The notes below the pieces were generated by a model that saw nothing but the letters and a program-made list of their open reading frames with translations, searched no databases and was not told where the DNA came from. The position numbers were made by a program, and so were the translations under genes. From the NCBI GenBank assembly GCA_014379205.1, contig JACMME010000015.1:1-33009 (forward strand): a stretch of 33,009 bases of DNA. Direction: 5' to 3'. This document shows positions 16,518-24,921 of this stretch, one piece after another. The number at the start of each line of letters is the position of its first letter. Within the stretch, counting starts at the first letter, position 1. This stretch comes from Gemmatimonadaceae bacterium (GTDB lineage: Bacteria > Gemmatimonadota > Gemmatimonadetes > Gemmatimonadales > Gemmatimonadaceae).

Positions 16518-16865
16518 CTATACTTCGCTTTCAAGCTCCGGTGCGAGTCCCTCGACGCGGGTTACGGGTACCGTAAAGACTATGCCGGCACCCGGCGATG
16601 TCGTGATGCCGCAAACTTCCTGGATCAGGGCGATCGCTGCGTCCACCTTTTCGTCTTGCAAAACGCTGAAGAGTGTTTGATTACTGGGACGCGAACGCGC
16701 CGAAAGCGTGCGCAAGCCGGCGAAAATTGGGACGTCATGACTCAAAACCCGGCCCATTCCCTCCGTTCCGACTACGGTGGCTCCGGTAATGCCCAGCTCG
16801 ACGAAGCCGGCCAGTACGTCGTCGAGGTTCTCCTGATGGTTGATGACGGCGATGAGAAGCTGCAT
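16518..16865 (-). CDS. PII-like signalling protein
   Basis: A 115-residue protein with the ferredoxin-like fold pattern of the P-II superfamily. The start LLIAVINHQENLDDVLAGFVELGITGATVV aligns with PII-like proteins, followed by GTEGMGRVL...DVPIFAGLRTLS. The second half has the QDEKVDAAIALIQEVCG helix and GAGIVFTVPVTRVEGL. The classical T-loop uridylylation Tyr and the GlnB signature are absent, so it belongs to a PII-like group and not to GlnB/GlnK. Members of such groups bind nucleotides or other small ligands, but the ligand here is unknown. It starts at 16865 and is divergent from murA across 134 nt. No strong Shine-Dalgarno is seen. Confidence 0.75.
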   Translation of the reverse strand: MQLLIAVINHQENLDDVLAGFVELGITGATVVGTEGMGRVLSHDVPIFAGLRTLSARSRPSNQTLFSVLQDEKVDAAIALIQEVCGITTSPGAGIVFTVPVTRVEGLAPELESEV

Positions 16866-16999
16866 TGATCAGGGGCGGCGATTACAGGGAGAACTCGTCA
16901 CGGCGTGAATAATGAGTGTCAATCGGCGTTGGCGCGACTTCTGCGCCACGCGCGATAGTCTGCTCGCTCACACAACACTAATCACGAGGCCTGGCCGCC
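16866..16999. other. Divergent intergenic region, PII-like gene / murA
   Basis: 134 bases that must carry both promoters. On the minus strand a TTGACA (about 16925-16920) is a good -35 but has no convincing -10 at the right distance. A small inverted repeat GGCGC...GCGCC (16931-16947, 7-nt loop) lies in the middle and could be an operator or chance. Confidence 0.35.
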
Positions 17000-18286
17000 G
17001 TGCAATTCACTGTAGAAGGCGGGCGCGCGCTTTCCGGATCAATCCGCCCCTCCGGTAACAAGAACGCGGCATTGCCGATAATAGCCGCGTCGCTGCTGAC
17101 CGATCAGCCCGTGCAGCTCGACAACGTTCCGCGTATCCGCGACGTGGAGACCCTCGTAGACCTCGTTCGCACCCTGGGTGTTTCCGCTGACTGGACGGCG
17201 CGCAACAGCCTCACGATTCACGCGGCGGAAATTCGCGCCTCGGAGCTCGATCCTGTTCTCTGCTCGCGTATTCGCGCCTCCATTCTTCTCGCCGGGCCGC
17301 TCCTGGCTCGCTGTGGCGAAATTACCTTGCCTCCGCCCGGAGGCGACGTCATTGGGCGCCGCCGCGTTGATACTCACTTTCTCGCTCTGGAGCAGCTCGG
17401 TGCCACATTCGAGATTGCCGAGACCTTCAGCATTCGAGCCAGGCAACTCACGGGAGCGGATGTCTTTCTGGACGAGCCGAGCGTCACTGCCACTGAAAAC
17501 GCTCTGGTTGCCGCTGTCGCCGCCAAGGGAACGACGACTCTTCGAAATGCGGCAAGTGAGCCGCACGTGCAGGACCTGGCTCACTTTCTCGTGACTCTCG
17601 GCGCGCGCATTCAGGGTATCGGCACCAATACGCTTACGATCGAGGGCGAGCACCACCTGAGCGGAGGGCGCCACCGAATAGGACCCGACCATATTGAAGT
17701 CGGATCGTTCATCGGACTGGCGGCCGTAACCGACTCGGAGTTGCGTATTGAAAGTGCGGGGGTGGAGCATCTCAAGTCCACGCTCATGGGCTTCGAGCGC
17801 CTGGGGATCACCTGCCGCATAGACGGGGCGGATCTCGTTATTCCGGCGGGTCAGAGCAAGGAGATTCGCAGCGACATGGGGGGACACGTTCCCAAGCTCG
17901 AGGACCAGCCGTGGCCCGCGTTTCCCGCCGACCTGATGTCGATAGCGATCGTGACGGCCACCCAGTGCACCGGGTTGATCCTGATGCATGAAAAGATGTT
18001 CGAGTCGCGCATGTTCTTCGTCGACAAGCTCGTCGCAATGGGCGCACGCATAGTGCTTTGTGATCCTCATCGCGCGATAGTGTCGGGCCCCTCAGCCCTG
18101 CGTGGCGCGACGGTGGAGTCACCCGATATTCGTGCTGGCATGGCGATCCTGCTCGCGGCGCTCTGTGCCAAGGGAACCAGCGTGATCCACAATGTCGGAC
18201 AAATAGACCGTGGGTACGAACGGATCGACGAAAGGCTTGGGGAGCTGGGTGCCAGTATCGAACGCTCGGAAGAACGCAGGCGTTAA
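17000..18286 (+). CDS. murA: UDP-N-acetylglucosamine 1-carboxyvinyltransferase (Asp-type MurA)
   Basis: A 428-residue enolpyruvyl transferase that catalyses the first committed step of peptidoglycan synthesis in the cytosol, PEP plus UDP-GlcNAc. Evidence includes [10 protein letters not shown] at the N-terminus with the catalytic Lys21, [16 protein letters not shown], the active-site loop [15 protein letters not shown], and C-terminal [16 protein letters not shown] with [11 protein letters not shown]. In the active-site loop the residue at the E. coli Cys115 position is Asp116 (GAC at 17345-17347). This substitution also occurs in Mycobacterium and Chlamydia MurA and removes the thiol that fosfomycin alkylates. 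The start is GTG at 17000 with GAGG about 11 nt upstream. pgeF follows 2 nt after the stop. Confidence 0.96.
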   Translation: MQFTVEGGRALSGSIRPSGNKNAALPIIAASLLTDQPVQLDNVPRIRDVETLVDLVRTLGVSADWTARNSLTIHAAEIRASELDPVLCSRIRASILLAGPLLARCGEITLPPPGGDVIGRRRVDTHFLALEQLGATFEIAETFSIRARQLTGADVFLDEPSVTATENALVAAVAAKGTTTLRNAASEPHVQDLAHFLVTLGARIQGIGTNTLTIEGEHHLSGGRHRIGPDHIEVGSFIGLAAVTDSELRIESAGVEHLKSTLMGFERLGITCRIDGADLVIPAGQSKEIRSDMGGHVPKLEDQPWPAFPADLMSIAIVTATQCTGLILMHEKMFESRMFFVDKLVAMGARIVLCDPHRAIVSGPSALRGATVESPDIRAGMAILLAALCAKGTSVIHNVGQIDRGYERIDERLGELGASIERSEERRR

Positions 18287-18288
18287 GG

Positions 18289-18981
18289 GTGGTCCATTCC
18301 GAACCAGTCGAAGACTTTCGCGAATTCGGCATAACCGCGTTCACAACGACTCGCGCTGCGGGCAGCTTCAATACGCTGACAACCGAGCCGGTGGGCATTG
18401 TCATGGAACGCTGGCACTCCCTGCGCAGTGAACTGCTGACTCTGGCCCCGCGTTTTGCAACCGCCAGACAGGTTCACGGCGATGCCATAGCCTTGCACAC
18501 TGGTGAATGGTCAGGCTGGCTCCGGGCCACAGCTGCTGACGGGCACTTCGCCCCTTCTAGAGGTACGGCCATGGCTGTCACCGTGGCCGACTGTGTCCCG
18601 GTCTTTCTCGCCCATGCGTCAGGTGCAACTGCCCTTCTTCACGCTGGATGGCGGGGTGCGGTAGCTGAGCTTCTGGTGCGGGGGATCGAGGTTTTTCGTT
18701 CTTATGGGTTCGCTGCGGAAGATCTCTGGACGCACCTTGGCCCTGCCATCTGCGGAAAGTGCTACGAGGTCAGCCCGGATGTGTTCGGGCTGCTTACCGG
18801 GAAAAATACGGCAGTTCCGGCGCGTGTGGATCTCCGCGGCGTGCTTGCGTCGCAGGCATCCAGATCGGGTGTGCGTCGCATTTCCAGTAGTCCCCTCTGC
18901 ACACGTTGTAATAATGATCGCTTCTTTTCTCACAGAGCCGGCGACGAGGGACGGCAATTGGGAGTCATGGTCGCTGCGTGA
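18289..18981 (+). CDS. pgeF: Peptidoglycan editing factor PgeF / YfiH-family (laccase-domain) protein
   Basis: A 230-residue protein of the YfiH/multicopper polyphenol oxidase-like family, known in E. coli to keep L-Ser out of the first position of peptidoglycan stem peptides. Conserved motifs are ARQVHGD, VTVADCVPVFL, LLHAGWRGAV, LGPAICGKCYEV and the C-terminal FSHRAGDEGRQLGVM. The His/Cys/His metal site is therefore intact. Some members also have purine nucleoside phosphorylase activity. The start is GTG at 18289, 2 nt after the murA stop, so it is cotranscribed with a cell-wall gene, which fits the editing role. The stop is followed by the rimP promoter region. Confidence 0.88.
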   Translation: MVHSEPVEDFREFGITAFTTTRAAGSFNTLTTEPVGIVMERWHSLRSELLTLAPRFATARQVHGDAIALHTGEWSGWLRATAADGHFAPSRGTAMAVTVADCVPVFLAHASGATALLHAGWRGAVAELLVRGIEVFRSYGFAAEDLWTHLGPAICGKCYEVSPDVFGLLTGKNTAVPARVDLRGVLASQASRSGVRRISSSPLCTRCNNDRFFSHRAGDEGRQLGVMVAA

Positions 18982-18996
18982 GGGCGGGCTGTTGGC

Positions 18997-19025
18997 TTGA
19001 CTCTCGGTAAGTGTAAGTCTAGATT
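18997..19025 (+). promoter_or_regulatory. Sigma70-type promoter for the rimP-nusA-infB cluster
   Basis: TTGACT (18997-19002), a 17-nt spacer and TAGATT (19020-19025) match consensus at five and four of six positions. Transcription would begin near 19032, about 85 nt before rimP. A hairpin with a U-run (19064-19092) lies inside this leader. Confidence 0.65.
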
Positions 19026-19038
19026 CATCATCGGCTGT

Positions 19039-19056
19039 GCAGCGCGAAATCGCTGC
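19039..19056 (+). promoter_or_regulatory. Leader hairpin upstream of rimP
   Basis: GCAGCG (19039-19044), a 6-nt loop and CGCTGC (19051-19056) form a perfect 6-bp stem just before the leader terminator. GCTGCT at 19052-19057 is also the reverse complement of AGCAGC at 19111-19116, directly before the rimP ATG, so two alternative pairings exist. A regulatory role is inference. Confidence 0.4.
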
Positions 19057-19063
19057 TCGCTGG

Positions 19064-19092
19064 AATGTGGGGACGATGCCCCACATTTTTTT
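19064..19092 (+). terminator. Rho-independent terminator (possible attenuator) between pgeF and rimP
   Basis: A 9-bp stem AATGTGGGG (19064-19072) pairs with CCCCACATT (19079-19087) across a 6-nt loop and runs into seven T (19086-19092). It can end murA-pgeF transcription. Because it lies downstream of the rimP promoter at 18997-19025, it can also act as an attenuator of the rimP-nusA-infB operon. Confidence 0.85.
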
Positions 19093-19116
19093 GTTCTTGC
19101 CCTTTTTTTAAGCAGC

Positions 19117-19575
19117 ATGAAGGACGCTCTCGAACCGATTGTAACTGAAGAACTTGACCGACTGAGTTACGAACTGGTCGAGATGCGCCGGGGCGGCTCC
19201 AAATCGCGACCAGCCCTGGATATCCGAATCGATAGACGCGATGGCCTGGCGGTCACGGTGGAAGACTGCGCGAAGGTTTCTCGCGCGGTTGAAGCCCGGC
19301 TGGATTCCGCCTCGGCGGTTGGCGAGCGGTACGTCTTGGAGGTGTCATCGCCTGGAGTGGAGCGACCTCTTCGAAACGTCCGTGACTGGCGCCGGTTTGC
19401 TGGGCGTCGGGCCACGGTTCTGAGCGAGGCGCTGGGCGGAAGGGAGGAGGTCGAGATTCTGAGCATTGAAGGCGAGCCGGGCGGCGAGGAAGTTTTGGTT
19501 CGCACGCCACGCGGCGACGAAAAGCGGATTCCGCTAGCTGGCGTAAAAGAGGCGCGGCTGGCGTTTCACTGGTAA
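19117..19575 (+). CDS. rimP: Ribosome maturation factor RimP
   Basis: A 152-residue protein needed for 30S subunit maturation. The N-terminal alpha/beta domain shows LSYELVEMRRGGSKSRPALDIRIDR and VTVEDCAKVSRAVEARLD. The linker YVLEVSSPGVERPL is the family signature, followed by the C-terminal SH3-like barrel (FAGRRATVL to IPLAGVKEARL). The start at 19117 gives the usual length, although no strong Shine-Dalgarno precedes it; the frame upstream crosses the terminator hairpin and cannot be coding. First gene of the classical rimP-nusA-ylxQ-infB order. It ends 17 nt before nusA. Confidence 0.93.
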   Translation: MKDALEPIVTEELDRLSYELVEMRRGGSKSRPALDIRIDRRDGLAVTVEDCAKVSRAVEARLDSASAVGERYVLEVSSPGVERPLRNVRDWRRFAGRRATVLSEALGGREEVEILSIEGEPGGEEVLVRTPRGDEKRIPLAGVKEARLAFHW

Positions 19576-19592
19576 TTGGGGAGAAATGGCCG

Positions 19593-20951
19593 ATGGTCAG
19601 TTCGGGAGACATACTCACGGCGATTCGCGAGATATCCAACACGAAGCAGTTGGATCGCGCGGAGCTGCACGGCCTCCTGGAGGATGGCATCTTTGCTGCG
19701 CTCGCCAAGCGGTTTGGCCCCACGGTGCAAGCCGAGATCGATATTGACGAAGACAAGGGGGACATTCGGATTGTTCGCTTGCGAAACGTGGTGGGTGAAG
19801 TCACCGACGCAAGCCGGGAGATTACCCTCGAGGAAGCGAAGTTTTATAACGAGGAGTTTGAAGTCGGAGACGTTGTCGAGATAGAAGTCGACTTCGCGGA
19901 ATTTGGACGAATGGCTGCACAGGCGGCCAAGCAGCGGATTCTCCAGCGCGTTCGGGAGCGCGAGCGGTCCCGCATCCGGGACGAATTCGCCACCAGGGTG
20001 GGCGAGCTTTTGTCCGGCGAGGTTCAGCAGATTGAGCGTGGCAAGCTGGTCATCATGATGAACAAGTATCGTGAAGCGGAGGCCATCATGCCTTACCGCG
20101 AGCAGAACCATCGCGAGCATTTTCATCAGGGTGAGCCCATACGCGCCGTACTCAAGCGGGTGGAGGAGACACCCAAGGGTCCCCGCCTGATATTCAGCCG
20201 CGCGGATGGATTGTTCGTCAAGGCGCTTTTCAAACTTGAAGTTCCCGAGATTCAGCAAGGGATCGTTGAGATCCGGGCGGTTGCTCGGGAAGTCGGTTTC
20301 CGGTCCAAGATCGCGGTCTTCTCGCGCGACGATTCTGTCGACCCAGTGGGGGCTTGCGTAGGGCTCAAGGGATCGCGCGTGCAGGCCGTTGTGAACGAGC
20401 TGGGCGGGGAGCGCATCGACATCGTTCCATGGTCAGCTGACCCGGAGCGCTTCGCAAAGATGGCGCTCGCACCCGCTCGAGTGGCGCGGGTTTTCAGTGA
20501 TTCGGCTGCCAAGACGATCCAGGCCGTTGTCGATGAGGACCAGCTTTCCCTGGCAATCGGTAAGAATGGCCAGAACGTTCGGCTGGCCTCTGAACTGACC
20601 GCATGGAAGATCGATCTGTATTCCAGCCGGGAGTGGCTCGAGCGCGGAGGTGAGACTCCACTATTCGCGCCGCTTCCTGAAGAAACCGATTCTGCTGCTG
20701 ATGTCAGTCTCTCGGAGATAGAAGGTCTTGGTCCCGCTACGGTGGCGGTGTTGGAGGATGCCGGTTATCGCACCTTGAACGACATTATCGATCTGGAGCG
20801 CGAGGATCTTCTGCGCTTGCCGGGCATCGCACCGGAAGAAGCCGATCGAATCATGACGATGCTCGACGAGCTCACTGAGGACGGCGGAGAAGAATCCGCC
20901 GCTGCGGGTGGAAGCGGAGGAACCAAAGCTTCCGACGGGTCACCCTCGTAG
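19593..20951 (+). CDS. nusA: Transcription termination/antitermination factor NusA
   Basis: A 452-residue RNA-polymerase-binding factor acting in pausing, termination and antitermination. The domains are the N-terminal RNAP-binding domain (about 1-125), S1 (GELLSGEVQQIERGKLVIMM...), KH1 with VGACVGLKGSRVQAVVNELGG, and KH2 with LSLAIGKNGQNVRLASELTAW. A helix-hairpin-helix repeat region follows (IEGLGPATVAVLEDAGYRT, LLRLPGIAPEEADRIM) and a Gly/Ser/Ala-rich tail. The start at 19593 has GGGGAG 9 nt upstream. The stop is followed directly by the GTG of the L7Ae-like gene. Confidence 0.97.
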   Translation: MVSSGDILTAIREISNTKQLDRAELHGLLEDGIFAALAKRFGPTVQAEIDIDEDKGDIRIVRLRNVVGEVTDASREITLEEAKFYNEEFEVGDVVEIEVDFAEFGRMAAQAAKQRILQRVRERERSRIRDEFATRVGELLSGEVQQIERGKLVIMMNKYREAEAIMPYREQNHREHFHQGEPIRAVLKRVEETPKGPRLIFSRADGLFVKALFKLEVPEIQQGIVEIRAVAREVGFRSKIAVFSRDDSVDPVGACVGLKGSRVQAVVNELGGERIDIVPWSADPERFAKMALAPARVARVFSDSAAKTIQAVVDEDQLSLAIGKNGQNVRLASELTAWKIDLYSSREWLERGGETPLFAPLPEETDSAADVSLSEIEGLGPATVAVLEDAGYRTLNDIIDLEREDLLRLPGIAPEEADRIMTMLDELTEDGGEESAAAGGSGGTKASDGSPS

Positions 20952-21287
20952 GTGTTGGGCGATGATTCTGAGCAACGCATGCTCAGACTCGTTGGCCTCG
21001 GCTTGCGTGGAGGACTGGTGGTAGTCGGTGTGGACAGGGTAAGAGAGGCTGCTCGGCGTGGAAAAGTGTTGTTGGCTATCGTCGCGCCAGACGCCGCGCG
21101 GAATAGTCTTGATAAAGTGGTACCATTGCTCGATGCGCGTGGTGTTTGGCGAATTAGCGGGCCGGGCGCGGTAGCATTGGGTGGGGCGGTGGGTCGTGAG
21201 TCAACTGCGGTTGTTGGTGTGCTAGATCGAGACCTCGCCGAGGGAATTCGCGAGATCGTGGAGTCGAAGGTCGGCGGGACGCATTAG
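20952..21287 (+). CDS. ylxQ: L7Ae-like ribosomal protein family (YlxQ)
   Basis: A 111-residue protein with the L7Ae/L30e RNA-binding fold. The core LRLVGLGLRGGLVVVGVDRVREAARRGKVLLAIVAPDAA matches YlxQ proteins that sit between nusA and infB. Bacterial members bind K-turn RNA or the RNase P RNA in some species; the role here is unknown. The frame starts at GTG 20952, immediately after the nusA stop. An ATG at 20979, where the domain starts, is an alternative. The ylxR (DUF448) gene usually found between nusA and ylxQ is absent. It ends 9 nt before the infB start. Confidence 0.85.
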   Translation: MLGDDSEQRMLRLVGLGLRGGLVVVGVDRVREAARRGKVLLAIVAPDAARNSLDKVVPLLDARGVWRISGPGAVALGGAVGRESTAVVGVLDRDLAEGIREIVESKVGGTH

Positions 21288-21291
21288 GAGG
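21286..21291 (+). promoter_or_regulatory. Shine-Dalgarno deciding the TTG start of infB
   Basis: A perfect AGGAGG lies 5 nt before TTG at 21297. An ATG at 21292 touches the site directly and is out of frame, giving only ATG-GTT-TGA. Spacing therefore favours TTG as the true infB start. Confidence 0.8.
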
Positions 21292-21296
21292 ATGGT

Positions 21297-24089
21297 TTGA
21301 TAAAGCTGCGAGTGAACGACCTGGCGGGTGAGTTCGGCGTCTCCAACGACGAGCTGCTTAATCTTCTCCGTCAGATGGATGTGCCGGTTCGAAGCCATCT
21401 GAGCGAGATCTCGGACGATCAAGTCGCACGTTTGCGCGCGCGCTGGGAACGCGAGAAGCGTCTGCGTGCCGAGAAGCCGGCGGCCACGCCTGCGCGCCGC
21501 CGTCGGTCGACGGCGGCTGCGCCTGCTCCGTCTCCCAAGCCTGCCAAGCCGGCCGTTATTGAACCTGAAACACCCGCTGAGCCGGCCGCGGCTACGGGCG
21601 CCAAAATTCGGCGCAGGCGTGCCGTGGATGTCGCGGCAGCGGCAACACATGCGGCCGAGGTAGAGGCTGCAGCATTTGCGGACGCTGCCGCCAGCAGTCC
21701 AGCTCTGGCGGAGAGCCCGCCGGTTCCTGGTATCGACGCTGAGCAGCCATCGCCCGGCGCGTACTCTGCTGCCGCGGCAATGGAGACACGTGAGAAGCAG
21801 GTTCCTGCGGCAGTCACCGTTGCGGACACGCCTCCTCTAAATGAGACGGCCGAAGCGTCCGTGGCAGTGGAGCAGGCCGCACGTCCCATCCCTCGTCCGC
21901 AGACGCCGCCTTCAGGAAGCGCCGGAGCGTACACAGCTGTACCGCCCCGGCGCCCCACGCCGGTGAGTCGCGACTGGCAGTCTCCACGCGCTCCCTCCAG
22001 TGGTCAGCGTCCGACACCGGTTGCCTCAGGCGTGCCATTCACGTCACCTCGCCCCATCGCAACCGGAGTACCCGGCGGATCGAGCGGCGGCCCTGTTGGC
22101 GGAGCAGCAGGAGCCGCGGCTGGGCGTCGCGACGACAAGCGTGGCGGCAAGCGCAGAAAGAAACGCGGATCCGTGGATCAGGAAGCGGTGACGGCGAACA
22201 TCTCCAAGACCATGACTGCCATGCGTGGGGTCACTGGACGTCGTGTACCGCGGCGCGACGATGTTGAGGCACGCGAGGAAATGGAGGCCCAGCGCGCCGA
22301 GATGATTGAGCGCGAAAAAAAGACGGTTCACGTCAACGAGTTCATCACGGTCAGCGAGCTTGCGGAAACGCTCAAGATATCCGCGACCGAGATCGTCGGG
22401 TTCGCGTTCAAGAATCTGGGCTTGATGGTGACGATCAACCAGCGACTCGACTTCGACCAGATCGAATTGATTGCGGGCGAGTTCGGCTTTCGAGCGGTGC
22501 GGGAGGCGGAATACTCCATCGAGGCGAATGAGCCGGAGACCGATGCGAAGGAGGACCTGGTGTGGCGACCTCCTGTCGTCACGATCATGGGCCACGTCGA
22601 TCATGGCAAAACGTCGCTTCTCGATTACATCCGCAAGGCGAACGTGGTCGCCGGTGAGGCAGGCGGAATTACTCAGCACATCGGTGCATATCACGTCACG
22701 CTGGCGAATGGTCGGCATATAACGTTTCTGGATACGCCCGGCCACGAAGCCTTCACAGCGATGCGAGCTCGCGGCGCACAGGTGACCGACATTGTGGTTC
22801 TGGTCGTGGCCGCCGACGATCAAGTGATGCCGCAGACTGTAGAAGCCATTTCTCACGCCAAGAATGCGGGCGTACCGATGATCGTGGCGATCAACAAGAT
22901 CGATCTGCCATCGGCGAACATCGCCAAGGTAAAACAGGACATGTTGCAGCATGGCGTTGTGCTGGAGGAGTTCGGCGGAAGTACGCTTTCGACGCCAATA
23001 TCGGCCAAGAAGGGAACCAACGTGTCCGAGCTGCTCGAGCAACTCCTGCTTCAGGCCGAAATTCTGGATCTCAAGGCGAATCCGAAGCGACGCGCTTCAG
23101 GTGCCGTTATCGAGGCCCAGCTCGACCCAGGCAAGGGAGCGGTGGCTACCGTACTGGTGCAGAACGGGACGCTGCGAGTAGGCGATGACTTCATCTGCGG
23201 ACTTTTCTCGGGTCGCGTCCGCGCCCTGCTGGACGAGCGCGGCAAGCCTGTGAAGGAAGCCGGACCGGCGATTCCAGTGCAGGTGCTCGGCCTCACGGGG
23301 ACGCCGATGGCAGGGGATCAATTCCTGGTTGTGGAGGATGCCACCGAAGCGCGCGAGATCGCACAACGGCGTGAGCGGCTCGATCGCGAGGCCAAAAGCC
23401 GCCGCACGAGCAGAGGCATCGTATCGCTCGAGGATTTCATGTCGCAGACGGCGGCCGGAGAGCGTCGCACTCTGAAGCTGCTCATCAAGGCCGACCAGGG
23501 CGGACCGGCCGAGGCGCTCGCGGATTCGCTCGGGCAGCTTTCGAATCAGGAAGTGTCAGTCGACGTTATTCAGCGTGGCGTCGGAGCCGTAACGGAGAGC
23601 GACATTCTGCTCGCGAAGGCATCCGGAGCGATCATCATCGGCTTCCACGTTCGCCCAGATACCAAGGCGCGGGCCGTCGCTGAACGGGAAGGAGTGGACA
23701 TCAAGTTGTATCGCGTCATCTACGAAGCGGTGGCCGACGTGCGCGCAGCGCTGGAAGGCATGCTGCGTCCCGAGGAGCGTGAAGTGATCGCCGGGGAGGC
23801 GGAGGTGCGCGAGTTGTTCCGAGTTCCAAAAATCGGCGTGATTGCTGGTTGCTCCGTTCGAAACGGAGTTATCAACCGCCAGAATCGCGTGCGTGTCATC
23901 CGGGACGGAGTCGAAGTCTATGATGGTTCTATTGGCTCACTCCGCCGCTTCAAGGACGACGTTCGTGAAGTTCGTGATGGGTTCGAGTGTGGCATTGGAA
24001 TCGACAACTTCAATGACATCAAGGTCGGTGACATAATCGAGAGCTACCGCAAGGAAGAGGTGGCGCGAACGCTGCAGCCGAATACATAA
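21297..24089 (+). CDS. infB: Translation initiation factor IF-2
   Basis: A 930-residue GTPase that brings fMet-tRNA to the 30S subunit and promotes subunit joining. The IF2_N domain is at the start ([21 protein letters not shown]), followed by a long Ala/Pro/Arg-rich linker of about 250 residues with low complexity. A second IF2_N-like region ([19 protein letters not shown]) follows. The G domain has GHVDHGKT at 432-439, DTPGHEAF near 479 and NKIDLP near 533. The beta-barrel and C-terminal fMet-tRNA-binding domains follow to the end. The start is TTG at 21297, with AGGAGG 5 nt upstream. The linker length and composition are usual for high-GC bacteria. ylxP begins 9 nt after the stop. Confidence 0.96.
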   Translation: MIKLRVNDLAGEFGVSNDELLNLLRQMDVPVRSHLSEISDDQVARLRARWEREKRLRAEKPAATPARRRRSTAAAPAPSPKPAKPAVIEPETPAEPAAATGAKIRRRRAVDVAAAATHAAEVEAAAFADAAASSPALAESPPVPGIDAEQPSPGAYSAAAAMETREKQVPAAVTVADTPPLNETAEASVAVEQAARPIPRPQTPPSGSAGAYTAVPPRRPTPVSRDWQSPRAPSSGQRPTPVASGVPFTSPRPIATGVPGGSSGGPVGGAAGAAAGRRDDKRGGKRRKKRGSVDQEAVTANISKTMTAMRGVTGRRVPRRDDVEAREEMEAQRAEMIEREKKTVHVNEFITVSELAETLKISATEIVGFAFKNLGLMVTINQRLDFDQIELIAGEFGFRAVREAEYSIEANEPETDAKEDLVWRPPVVTIMGHVDHGKTSLLDYIRKANVVAGEAGGITQHIGAYHVTLANGRHITFLDTPGHEAFTAMRARGAQVTDIVVLVVAADDQVMPQTVEAISHAKNAGVPMIVAINKIDLPSANIAKVKQDMLQHGVVLEEFGGSTLSTPISAKKGTNVSELLEQLLLQAEILDLKANPKRRASGAVIEAQLDPGKGAVATVLVQNGTLRVGDDFICGLFSGRVRALLDERGKPVKEAGPAIPVQVLGLTGTPMAGDQFLVVEDATEAREIAQRRERLDREAKSRRTSRGIVSLEDFMSQTAAGERRTLKLLIKADQGGPAEALADSLGQLSNQEVSVDVIQRGVGAVTESDILLAKASGAIIIGFHVRPDTKARAVAEREGVDIKLYRVIYEAVADVRAALEGMLRPEEREVIAGEAEVRELFRVPKIGVIAGCSVRNGVINRQNRVRVIRDGVEVYDGSIGSLRRFKDDVREVRDGFECGIGIDNFNDIKVGDIIESYRKEEVARTLQPNT

Positions 24090-24098
24090 GGGCGTCCG

Positions 24099-24380
24099 AT
24101 GGTAATCGGCGTCTTGTCGTGGGAATTACATATTCCCGGCGCGGGATCGCTGAAGGAGAAACGTTCGGTCGTGAAGAGTCTCAAGGACAGGCTGCACAAC
24201 GAGTTCAATGTCTCAGTCGCGGAGACCGGACATCACGACGTTTGGCAACGCGCGGAAGTTACCGCTTGCGTGGTGTCATACGAGCGACGCCACGCAGAAT
24301 CAGTGGTCTCGGCTGTAGATCGCTACGTTGCAGCCTCGCCATTCTGCCGCATCATCGATTCCGTCACTACCTATCTATAG
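24099..24380 (+). CDS. ylxP: DUF503 family protein (YlxP)
   Basis: A 93-residue small protein of the DUF503/YlxP family, found between infB and rbfA in many bacteria. The family start MVIGVLSWELHIPGAGSLKEKR is followed by VVKSLKDRLHNEFNVSVAETG. Molecular function is not known; the location suggests a role in ribosome or translation biology. The ATG at 24099 follows infB closely. The gene is followed by 157 noncoding bases holding a heptamer repeat. Confidence 0.9.
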   Translation: MVIGVLSWELHIPGAGSLKEKRSVVKSLKDRLHNEFNVSVAETGHHDVWQRAEVTACVVSYERRHAESVVSAVDRYVAASPFCRIIDSVTTYL

Positions 24381-24449
24381 TGGATTGCGGAAAGCGTTTT
24401 TCAGCCTGCGAACCTGAAGCTGGAAACGGCTCGCGGCGTTGTTATTACT

Positions 24450-24491
24450 TCCGACATCCGCAATCAGCAATCGTCGTACGCAGTACGGAGT
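24450..24491. repeat. Degenerate 7-bp tandem repeat (six units)
   Basis: Six heptamers in a row: TCCGACA, TCCGCAA, TCAGCAA, TCGTCGT, ACGCAGT, ACGGAGT. The general pattern is (T/A)CCGCA(A/T). It lies in the 157-nt gap between ylxP and rbfA, ending about 46 nt before the rbfA ATG. A 9-bp inverted repeat, GATTGCGGA (24383-24391) with TCCGCAATC (24457-24465), has its right arm inside the array. This is the only sizeable interruption of the rimP-secF cluster. Confidence 0.6.
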
Positions 24492-24537
24492 AATGCTGCT
24501 TTCGACCCAGGTTTCTCTACCAGTCGCACTGCATCCA

Positions 24538-24921
24538 ATGCCACAGAATCACAGGCGAGCCGACCGAATCGCGGAAGCCGTTCGCGAAGAGGTCGCCCGC
24601 TTTTTAAGCGAAGGCGCCAAGGATCCGCGCATCACCAGCTTCGTTACGGTGACTGCCGTGGACGTAACTCCAGACCTGCGTCAGGCGAAAATATTCGTGA
24701 GTGTCATGGGAACGGACTCCGGGCGCGCCTCCACGTTCGAGGGACTTACCAGCCTTGCCCCGCATCTCCGATCGCGTGTCGCAAAGGTGCTGCAGCTCCG
24801 CTTCGCTCCTGAGCTTGAGTTCCGGTTGGATCACACCGTTGAGCGTGCTGCGCGGATCGACACACTCCTGTCACGTATCAAGGACGGTCAGCTTCCACCG
24901 GATGAGGACCCGCTCGATTGA
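24538..24921 (+). CDS. rbfA: Ribosome-binding factor A
   Basis: A 127-residue KH-like protein needed for late 30S maturation and 16S rRNA 5'-end processing. Family features are HRRADRIAEAVREEVARFL, KDPRITSFVTVTAVDVTPDLRQAKIFVSV (described in two blocks), and the C-terminal LRLRFAPEL-type region read here as LQLRFAPELEFRLDHTVERAARIDTLL, split only for description. The start at 24538 (MPQNHRRAD) matches the usual family N-terminus but has no Shine-Dalgarno. An upstream in-frame ATG at 24493 has GGAG only 2 nt away and would add 15 non-family residues. The 3' end overlaps truB by 20 nt. Confidence 0.9.
   Translation: MPQNHRRADRIAEAVREEVARFLSEGAKDPRITSFVTVTAVDVTPDLRQAKIFVSVMGTDSGRASTFEGLTSLAPHLRSRVAKVLQLRFAPELEFRLDHTVERAARIDTLLSRIKDGQLPPDEDPLD

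Noticed and set aside
17039..18070. Long open frame (343 codons) antisense to murA
   Set aside because: It lies wholly opposite murA, which has intact family motifs; the antisense product has no recognisable domain. High GC makes such frames common.
22044..23042. Open frame of 332 codons antisense to infB
   Set aside because: It covers the IF-2 linker and G domain on the other strand; no recognisable protein.
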